From Thermoplasmatota archaeon (GTDB lineage Archaea; Thermoplasmatota; Thermoplasmata; GCA-020350865; JAUVCJ01): a DNA stretch of 10,007 bases. The notes below the pieces were generated by a model. The model was not told the DNA's origin. It did no database searches and saw nothing but the letters and a program-made list of their open reading frames with translations. Below, piece after piece: positions 5,703 to 10,007 of the stretch. Where the stretch lies: positions 1 through 10,007 of the forward strand of contig JAUVCJ010000069.1 of the NCBI GenBank assembly GCA_030595765.1. Direction: 5' to 3'. Position numbers and translations under genes: made by a program. The number at the start of each line of letters is the position of its first letter. The first letter of the stretch is position 1.

Positions 5703-6059
5703 ATGTCTACAGAAAAGGACTTTGTAGAGTTTGTTGTAGACCAGATATCGGGTGCAGGCTTGATCGCACATCGTAAGATGTTTGGAGAGTACGCCATTTA
5801 TTGCAACAGCAAAGTGGTTGCTCTGGTATGCGATAATCGATTGTATGTCAAGCCCACCGATGGAGGAAGGAAATACATTGGAGATATTGACGAGGCCCCG
5901 CCATACCCTGGAGCAAAGATGTATTTTCTTATTGAAGATAAATTTGAGGACCAGGACTGGATCAGTAGCCTGGTGAGAATTACAGCGGAAGAGCTTCCTG
6001 AGCCTAAACCAAAAAAAAAGAAAAAGAAGAAGAACAAGAAAGGTAAGGAAAGAAGATAA
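5703..6059 (+). CDS. TfoX N-terminal domain protein with lysine-rich tail
   Basis: This 118-residue protein consists of a TfoX_N domain (about 1-97) and a basic tail. The domain is recognisable from KDFVEFVVDQISGAG, the hallmark RKMFGEYAIYCNSKVVALVCDNRLYVKPT (24-52), and the later APPYPGAKMYFLIED. TfoX/Sxy regulates competence in some proteobacteria through an additional C-terminal domain. Stand-alone N-domain proteins like this one are widespread and of unknown function, so a competence role should not be assumed. Residues 101-118 are mostly Lys/Arg with seven consecutive lysines (104-110), suggesting nucleic-acid contact. That region is encoded by A-rich DNA with a run of nine A (6011-6019), prone to slippage. 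ATG 5703 with GGAG nine bases upstream is preferred over TTG 5688. Confidence 0.9.
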   Translation: MSTEKDFVEFVVDQISGAGLIAHRKMFGEYAIYCNSKVVALVCDNRLYVKPTDGGRKYIGDIDEAPPYPGAKMYFLIEDKFEDQDWISSLVRITAEELPEPKPKKKKKKKNKKGKERR

Positions 6060-6131
6060 ACAAGTAGTTGTGAAATAGATTCAGGGTGTGAAATTGATCC
6101 AAGACGAAAAATAATATTGCGGTGTATCCTG

Positions 6132-6611
6132 ATGCCAGACCAATGTAATGCAGATGCTCGAGATTGCCATGGTGGAGGTGTTGATGATAATTTCAACAAC
6201 GTGTCCATAAGCACCAGCAAACCAGCGCATATAAGCACCAGCAAACTGGCCAGATTGGCATTGGTTTTTGCAGGCACCATCTCTCTGGCCTTTGGAATTT
6301 TTGGGATATTCCTGCCGATCCTGCCTACTACTCCATTTCTTTTACTTGCTGCCGGTTGCTACTCCAGAAGCTCGCCTACATTTTACAAATGGCTAATGAA
6401 CAACAAATGGTTTGGCACACACATTCGAAATTATCGGGAAAAGAGAGGTGTCCCATTAAGAATAAAGGTCGTGACCATCTCCTATTTGTGGGTCACCATA
6501 ATATTGTCAGCTTTCGTGATGATCCAGATAGAGCTTGTCAGTATCATTTTGATCCTGATCGCCACTGGCGTTACAATACATATTCTCTCCATCCGAACCC
6601 TGAATGATTGA
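6132..6611 (+). CDS. DUF454 (YbaN-like) inner membrane protein
   Basis: From ATG 6132 this is a 159-residue membrane protein of the DUF454/YbaN family. The family core is plain: an N-terminal helix (LARLALVFAGTISLAFGIFGIF), the signature LPILPTTPFLLLAA, then CYSRSSPTFYKWLMNNKWFG and IRNYREKRGVPLRIK, followed by two more hydrophobic helices at the C-terminus. The function is unknown; the small size and charge pattern suggest an integral membrane protein with a cytoplasmic loop. About 35 residues before the core are unusual for the family: they include Cys, Asp and Gly-rich sequence and an eight-residue repeat (ISTSKPAH, ISTSKLAR). The start is therefore uncertain: TTG 6117 and GTG 6201 are also in frame and no strong ribosome-binding site decides. 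It follows the TfoX-domain gene by about 70 bases. Confidence 0.85.
   Translation: MPDQCNADARDCHGGGVDDNFNNVSISTSKPAHISTSKLARLALVFAGTISLAFGIFGIFLPILPTTPFLLLAAGCYSRSSPTFYKWLMNNKWFGTHIRNYREKRGVPLRIKVVTISYLWVTIILSAFVMIQIELVSIILILIATGVTIHILSIRTLND
6207..6254 (+). repeat. 24-bp tandem repeat in the DUF454 N-terminal extension
   Basis: ATAAGCACCAGCAAAC occurs at 6207-6222 and 6231-6246, a period of 24 bases. The period equals eight codons and gives ISTSKPAH then ISTSKLAR. The repeat lies just ahead of the first transmembrane helix and keeps the frame. Confidence 0.7.
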
Positions 6612-6694
6612 ATGAAAACGTTCGGGCAATTCTTGCGCGAAAGTGATAAATTGGAAGTTATGCATCCCCATGGTAATATCAGGGTGGAAAAAAG

Positions 6695-7864
6695 ATGAAC
6701 AACAGTCCAAGCGCATCAGAGAGGGTCAGGAACATACCAACATCAGCCATACATGAAATGACACGATTATCTAAACAGGTGAGAGATGTGGCTTTTTTGT
6801 CCTGGGCAAAGCCTACTTCAGATACTCCCGAGCACATTAAGGAAGCCGCGATCAGCGCAATTCAAAAAGGGCTTGTTGGTGGATATTCTGAAAGTTCTGG
6901 CATGCTGGAGCTGCGCGAAGAGATCGTGAAAAAGCTCAAAAGAGATAACAATATCGATGCTGAGCCTTCGGAGATCATGGTGACAATTGGTGCCATCGAA
7001 GGCTTATCTGCAACAATAATGGCATTGATCGATCCCGGTGATGAAGTCATTTTGCCATCTCCGAATTATTCAACTCATGCCAATGAGGTTATTCTTGCAT
7101 TGGGAAAACCGGTTTTTGTACCCACGATCGAAGAAAAAGGTTTCATTCTGGATCTTGAGGGTATCCAAAGGGCAATAACTCCGCGAACAAAAGCAATATT
7201 TTACTGCTCTCCATCCAATCCTGCAGGTGCCGTATTTGATGAAGCACAGCTACGTCAATTGGCGCAGATCGCATTAGAGCATAATTTGATGGTTATCACA
7301 GACGAGGCTTACGAATATTTCACGTATGATGGGCATCGCCATTTTTCCATAGGTTCGATCCCAGAGATGAAACGGAATGTGGTTAGCGGTTTTACGTTCA
7401 CGAAAACATATGCTATGACAGGCTGGCGAATTGGTTATTTGCATGCGGATAAGGCATTGATACCGCAGATCAGCAAGGCACACATCCCTTTTGCGATATG
7501 TGCTCCGGTCGTTTCCCAATATGCGGCGCTTGCGGCGTTAAAAGGGTCACAAGTCTGCGTAAAAGAGTTTCGTGAACATTACCTGGCCACTCGCAATTTG
7601 ATGTGCGATCGCCTCATGAAGCTAGACTCAGTCTTCGAGTGCCAGAAGCCAAACGGGTCCTATCTTATGTTTCCGAAGATCCTGTTAAAAGAGGGGGCTG
7701 ATTCCTCAACGTTTTGCAAAGAACTATTAAAGAACGCCAAGGTCTCTACAACGCCAGGCGTGGCTTTTGGCCCCACAGGCGAAGGGCATTTGAGGCTGTC
7801 GTTTTGTGTTTCCGAGGACGAGATAAATAAGGCATTTGACAGAATGGATTCCTATTTCGGATGA
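6695..7864 (+). CDS. PLP-dependent aminotransferase, class I/II
   Basis: This 389-residue cytoplasmic enzyme is a fold-type I aminotransferase of the aspartate aminotransferase superfamily, exchanging amino groups between an amino acid and a 2-oxo acid through pyridoxal phosphate. Key residues are visible: Asn175 in CSPSNPAG, Asp203 and Tyr206 in DEAYEYF, the Schiff-base Lys237 in FTFTKTYAMTGWRIGY, Arg245 in that motif for the cofactor phosphate, and Arg367 in GHLRLSF for the substrate carboxylate. The length is normal. The N-terminal segment reads LSWAKPTSDTPEHI where many relatives have a G-x-P-D-F-x-T-P pattern, so the substrate-side loop is a little unusual. AGGGTGG (6681-6687) lies seven bases before ATG 6695. 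Aspartate, aromatic amino acids or alanine are possible substrates; sequence alone does not decide. Confidence 0.93.
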   Translation: MNNSPSASERVRNIPTSAIHEMTRLSKQVRDVAFLSWAKPTSDTPEHIKEAAISAIQKGLVGGYSESSGMLELREEIVKKLKRDNNIDAEPSEIMVTIGAIEGLSATIMALIDPGDEVILPSPNYSTHANEVILALGKPVFVPTIEEKGFILDLEGIQRAITPRTKAIFYCSPSNPAGAVFDEAQLRQLAQIALEHNLMVITDEAYEYFTYDGHRHFSIGSIPEMKRNVVSGFTFTKTYAMTGWRIGYLHADKALIPQISKAHIPFAICAPVVSQYAALAALKGSQVCVKEFREHYLATRNLMCDRLMKLDSVFECQKPNGSYLMFPKILLKEGADSSTFCKELLKNAKVSTTPGVAFGPTGEGHLRLSFCVSEDEINKAFDRMDSYFG

Positions 7865-7875
7865 TTATGAACGCT

Positions 7876-7925
7876 GGTCAGAAGGAATGACACACAGTTT
7901 ACAGAACAAATTCACCTTCTGAACC
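7876..7925 (+). other. Hairpin in the 3' region of the aminotransferase gene
   Basis: GGTCAGAAGG (7876-7885) can pair with CCTTCTGAACC (7915-7925) with one bulged A. The stem can extend inward by TGA/TCA after a two-base bulge, leaving a loop of about 21 bases. It starts 12 bases after the stop codon. No T-run follows on the plus strand (the downstream run is A-rich), so a classical terminator is unlikely. It may protect the mRNA end or act on the opposite strand. Confidence 0.4.
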
Positions 7926-7953
7926 ACAAAAATCCCAAAAAAAGTAGTGGATA

Positions 7954-7964
7954 GCTATTTATAC
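7954..7964 (+). promoter_or_regulatory. TATA box of the zinc-finger gene
   Basis: GCTATTTATAC at 7954-7964 predicts a transcript start near 7985 and a leader of about 45 bases before ATG 8029. GTGC (7968-7971) and GCAC (7976-7979) form a small dyad just downstream of the box. Confidence 0.55.
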
Positions 7965-7986
7965 GGTGTGCCACTGCACTGCCTGA

Positions 7987-8005
7987 GCACAGGTACTAAC
8001 TGTGC
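7987..8005 (+). promoter_or_regulatory. Inverted repeat at the predicted mRNA 5' end
   Basis: GCACAG (7987-7992) and CTGTGC (8000-8005) are perfectly complementary around a seven-base loop. The element begins at about the predicted transcript start of the zinc-finger gene. It could be an RNA hairpin in the leader or a DNA operator; the sequence does not distinguish these. Confidence 0.45.
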
Positions 8006-8028
8006 ATAAACACGGAGCGTGAAAAATA

Positions 8029-8202
8029 ATGGATGATAGACGTGGCGGCGGCGGCGGTGGATACAGAGGAAATCAGGGCCCAAGAGAAATGCACAAGACA
8101 GTCTGTTCAGATTGCAAAAAGGAATGCGAAGTTCCTTTCAAGCCATCAGGTGACAGGCCTGTTTATTGCAGGGATTGTTTCGGAAAGCACAAGAAATACT
8201 AA
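8029..8202 (+). CDS. CxxC-x17-CxxC zinc-finger protein, Gly-rich N-terminus
   Basis: This 57-residue protein starts at ATG 8029. Its core is C26-x2-C29-x17-C47-x2-C50, expected to bind one zinc ion, with a fifth cysteine (C33) and the conserved stretch CEVPFKPSGDRPVYC between the pairs. The spacing and sequence match the small CxxC-x17-CxxC domain proteins widespread in archaea and candidate-phyla bacteria. Residues 4-17 are RGG-like (RRGGGGGGYRGNQG), as in RNA-binding tails, and the C-terminus is basic (GKHKKY). A nucleic-acid-binding role is likely but unproven. GGAG (8014-8017) lies 11 bases upstream, a slightly long spacing. The gene has its own TATA box, a 5' hairpin and a downstream hairpin/T-tract, so it is probably monocistronic. 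A frame starting at 8033 overlaps it out of phase and lacks any motif. Confidence 0.9.
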   Translation: MDDRRGGGGGGYRGNQGPREMHKTVCSDCKKECEVPFKPSGDRPVYCRDCFGKHKKY

Positions 8203-8214
8203 AGTAGTATTTTC

Positions 8215-8239
8215 ATTGGCTTCTAGATCCAATTTTTTT
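8215..8239 (+). terminator. Terminator-like hairpin and T-tract
   Basis: ATTGG (8215-8219) pairs with CCAAT (8229-8233) across a nine-base loop, and seven T follow at 8233-8239, 12 bases after the zinc-finger stop codon. T-tracts terminate archaeal transcription; the five-base stem is weak. More T-rich sequence continues to about 8297. Confidence 0.5.
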
Positions 8240-8329
8240 AATCTATTATCTGGGCGGGGAATTAACCTTCTCCGTTCCTTACTCATTTTTATTTGTTCTA
8301 GTTCCAACTCTGTCGATGTGGCATAGAAA

Positions 8330-8339
8330 GGTATATACC
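8330..8339 (+). promoter_or_regulatory. TATA box, radical SAM gene
   Basis: GGTATATACC is both TATA-like and a perfect 10-base palindrome. It predicts a transcript start near 8360 and a leader of about 90 bases before ATG 8452. Confidence 0.45.
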
Positions 8340-8362
8340 AAATAGCGGCTTCAGCAAACGAC

Positions 8363-8391
8363 GTATGCCATACAATGACAGGTGTATGCCA
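8363..8391. repeat. GTATGCCA repeats in the radical SAM leader
   Basis: GTATGCCA occurs at 8363-8370 and 8384-8391, 21 bases apart (two helical turns). The first copy belongs to an 11-base inverted repeat, GTATG-C-CATAC (8363-8373). AGCGGCT also occurs on both sides, at 8344-8350 and 8398-8404. The arrangement near the predicted transcript start could be an operator; function is not shown. Confidence 0.4.
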
Positions 8392-8451
8392 AAGTCAAGC
8401 GGCTCACAGTCCCTACAGTTCTCTCGATCATCCCAATGGAAGTGGTGACTG

Positions 8452-10007
8452 ATGGCATTTAAAAGAATTCTGCTGGTCAAGCCCTCTGGCAGGCATGGAT
8501 TGAGTTTTGCCTATGACATCGTTCCCACTGGGCTTGAGTACATTGCTGCATACATCGAGGACGCTGTTGACCTTGTGGATGTGATCGACCTTGAGATGGA
8601 GCAGCCAAAGCCATACGACACAACCATGAACGAGTATCTGGATGAGCTCAAACCTGACCTTGTAGGCATATCTATGTCGGCAACCGACCATACCGAAGGT
8701 CTGGAACTGGCCAGTATTGCCAAGAAACGCGGCATCACAACTGTTCTAGGTGGGTATCACCCTTCTGCGATCCCAGATGAATTGCTCTCACACCCTCAGG
8801 TAGACATCATAGTCCGAGGCGAGGGCGAGATCACTATGCATGAGCTGGTCACAAAGGGAAATCCCATTGGCATTAAGGGTATCTCTTACAAAGACCAGGA
8901 AAACAAAGGCCACAGAAACAAAGGTCATGGAAACAAAGACCACAGGTTGATAATCCATAACCCTGACCGCGAGTTCATCAAAGACCTGGATAGCATACCA
9001 TTCCCTGCCAGACATCTTAGAAGGCACGTGTATGACCTGACCCTGAAGCAGGGCAGAGTTCATGATGTGTTGACAACTTCAAGGGGATGCTGGGGCAAGT
9101 GCAGCTTTTGTTGCGAGCCCACAATGAGCTTGGGCAAACAGCGATACCGGTCTCCAGAGAACGTGCTGGCTGAGATCCTAGAAATTGTAAAGCTTCATGA
9201 TGGCAAGCCGCTCAGCCTGGAGGTCACAGACCCGCATTTCATGGGCAAGCCCAGGGTTGTGGAGCAGCTTTGTGACATCCTTGCTCCGTATAAGCTGGAC
9301 ATCGTGTTCATTGTAAAAGTACGCCCTGACATGATGGCTAAATTCCCAGAAGTAGTTCGAAAGATGATCTCTGTTGGCATCGATACCTTCGAAATGGGTA
9401 TTGAAAGCCCGAGCATGAAAGATCTCAAGTACACTTCAAAGAACGTCGAGACCGACATGCATGAATTGGCAGTTAGCAACATCAAGAAGTGGGGTGGCTA
9501 TGCAGGCGGTACATTGGTTGTTGGATTGCCCGACCATACCGAGGAGGAGGTCAAGCAATTTCCAATTTATGCCAAAAGGATCGGGCTTGTAGCCTCAGCA
9601 TATGGCATTGCAACTCCGTTTCCAGGAACTGGTTTTTATGAGGAATTGGATTCTCAAGGGCTGATATTTGAAACCGACTGGAACAAGTTCGATGAGATGC
9701 ATTCGGTATTCAAGGCCAAATATCTATCAAAGGAAAGGATAGAGGAGCTGGCAACCTTCTGCATGGCCAAATTCTGGACAATGGACACCTTCATCGAGAA
9801 GGAACGGATGCGCATGATAAAGCGTGGAGCCAAGCGACCATTGATGGAGTTCATAATCGATAGGGTAAACGACCTCAAGTTCTCGATAGGCACAGGTTTG
9901 CAGCTCCAAAAGGGTAATTTCAGCAGGCATGTCCAAGAATATCTGGAGGCATCACCAGACCCGGGTGTGAAAACCTACACCGAAGAAATTGGAATGCACA
10001 ACATCAT
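8452..10007 (+). CDS. B12-binding radical SAM protein (3' end cut off)
   Basis: This gene is open from ATG 8452 to the right edge, giving 518 complete codons and no stop. It has the class B layout: an N-terminal cobalamin-binding domain (about 4-135, with VPTGLEYIAAYIED, DLVGISMSATD and VLGGYHPSAIPDELL...VDIIVRGEGE), a linker, then a radical SAM domain. The [4Fe-4S] motif is C213-x3-C217-x2-C220 in TTSRGCWGKCSFCCEP, with an extra Cys221. GGTLVVGLPDHTEEEV (about 352-367) is the usual later barrel strand. The DxHxxG motif that supplies a lower axial His to B12 is absent, as in BchE-like members. Such enzymes use cobalamin and S-adenosylmethionine to methylate or rearrange unactivated carbons; the substrate cannot be named. 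GGTGAC (8444-8449) is the ribosome-binding site. The linker carries three 15-bp tandem repeats. Confidence 0.92.
   Translation, partial: MAFKRILLVKPSGRHGLSFAYDIVPTGLEYIAAYIEDAVDLVDVIDLEMEQPKPYDTTMNEYLDELKPDLVGISMSATDHTEGLELASIAKKRGITTVLGGYHPSAIPDELLSHPQVDIIVRGEGEITMHELVTKGNPIGIKGISYKDQENKGHRNKGHGNKDHRLIIHNPDREFIKDLDSIPFPARHLRRHVYDLTLKQGRVHDVLTTSRGCWGKCSFCCEPTMSLGKQRYRSPENVLAEILEIVKLHDGKPLSLEVTDPHFMGKPRVVEQLCDILAPYKLDIVFIVKVRPDMMAKFPEVVRKMISVGIDTFEMGIESPSMKDLKYTSKNVETDMHELAVSNIKKWGGYAGGTLVVGLPDHTEEEVKQFPIYAKRIGLVASAYGIATPFPGTGFYEELDSQGLIFETDWNKFDEMHSVFKAKYLSKERIEELATFCMAKFWTMDTFIEKERMRMIKRGAKRPLMEFIIDRVNDLKFSIGTGLQLQKGNFSRHVQEYLEASPDPGVKTYTEEIGMHNI
8902..8946 (+). repeat. 15-bp tandem repeat, three copies, in the B12/rSAM linker
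   Basis: Units 8902-8916, 8917-8931 and 8932-8946 (each beginning AACAAAG) encode NKGHR, NKGHG and NKDHR, residues 151-165. A degraded earlier unit may lie at 8887-8901. The repeats add a hydrophilic Lys/His-rich stretch between the cobalamin domain and the radical SAM domain, where extra length is easily tolerated. Confidence 0.8.

Noticed and set aside
5798..6280. Minus-strand 160-codon frame with a polyphenylalanine run
   Set aside because: It is the antisense of the TfoX lysine tail and the DUF454 start; the Phe run is the complement of AAA/AAG codons.
8033..8326. 97-codon plus-strand frame over the zinc-finger gene
   Set aside because: It is out of phase with the clear CxxC-x17-CxxC protein and shows no domain; the longer length is a shadow of the GGC-rich start.
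8203..8451. Riboswitch (for example cobalamin type) before the B12 radical SAM gene
   Set aside because: I found only short repeats and palindromes, no conserved riboswitch core that I could recognise.
8428..9936. Several minus-strand frames opposite the radical SAM gene
   Set aside because: They are shadows of a continuous 518-codon plus-strand gene with cobalamin and radical SAM motifs.
1..10007. CRISPR array, tRNA, rRNA or insertion sequence
   Set aside because: No regularly spaced repeat series, cloverleaf, rRNA core sequence, transposase or terminal inverted repeats were seen.

Overview
The window reads as archaeal DNA, most likely from a mesophilic, anaerobic methanogen or ANME-type lineage related to Methanosarcinales; this assignment is inferred, since no marker gene such as mcr is present. 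Supporting signs are TATA-type promoters 20-30 bases before likely transcript starts, Shine-Dalgarno sites of GGTGAT/GGAGG type, frequent AGA/AGG arginine codons, a CGGC-domain protein, an ABC-2 exporter paired with a CARDB-like surface protein, a small CxxC-x17-CxxC zinc-finger protein, and a B12-binding radical SAM enzyme. There are no rRNA, tRNA, CRISPR or insertion-sequence features.

Layout. 1-692: an AT-rich accessory gene with a HEPN-like RNIIHH motif. 758-1684: a GNAT acetyltransferase, then a PchB/AroQ-type chorismate mutase whose 5' end is uncertain because of tandem repeats. 1708-2208: a CGGC-domain protein with its own promoter and a strong ribosome-binding site, followed by a possible 40-residue membrane peptide. 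2441-4806: a tightly coupled three-gene operon (ABC ATPase, ABC-2 permease, membrane-anchored CARDB-like protein). 4830-5454, minus strand: a two-gene operon of a DUF3796-like membrane protein and an XRE/Cro-type regulator, converging on the ABC operon, with a 24-bp near-perfect inverted repeat at its predicted transcript start. 5703-6611: a TfoX N-terminal-domain protein with a polylysine tail and a DUF454/YbaN membrane protein. 6695-7864: a class I PLP aminotransferase. 8029-8202: a 57-residue zinc-finger protein preceded by a TATA box and a 5'-UTR hairpin and followed by a hairpin/T-tract. 8452-10007: a B12-binding radical SAM protein running off the right edge.

How the genes work together. 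The clearest functional units are the ABC/CARDB export operon and the XRE-DUF3796 pair, which looks autoregulated. The chorismate mutase and the aminotransferase could both serve aromatic amino-acid metabolism but are not linked as an operon. A recurring oddity is short in-frame tandem duplications (24, 24 and 15 bp units) in the N-terminal extension or linker of three unrelated genes. I see no obvious multi-gene novel defence or biosynthetic system; the most interesting items are the repeat-built N-terminus of the chorismate mutase, the XRE operator, the zinc-finger gene with its structured leader, and the B12 radical SAM enzyme.
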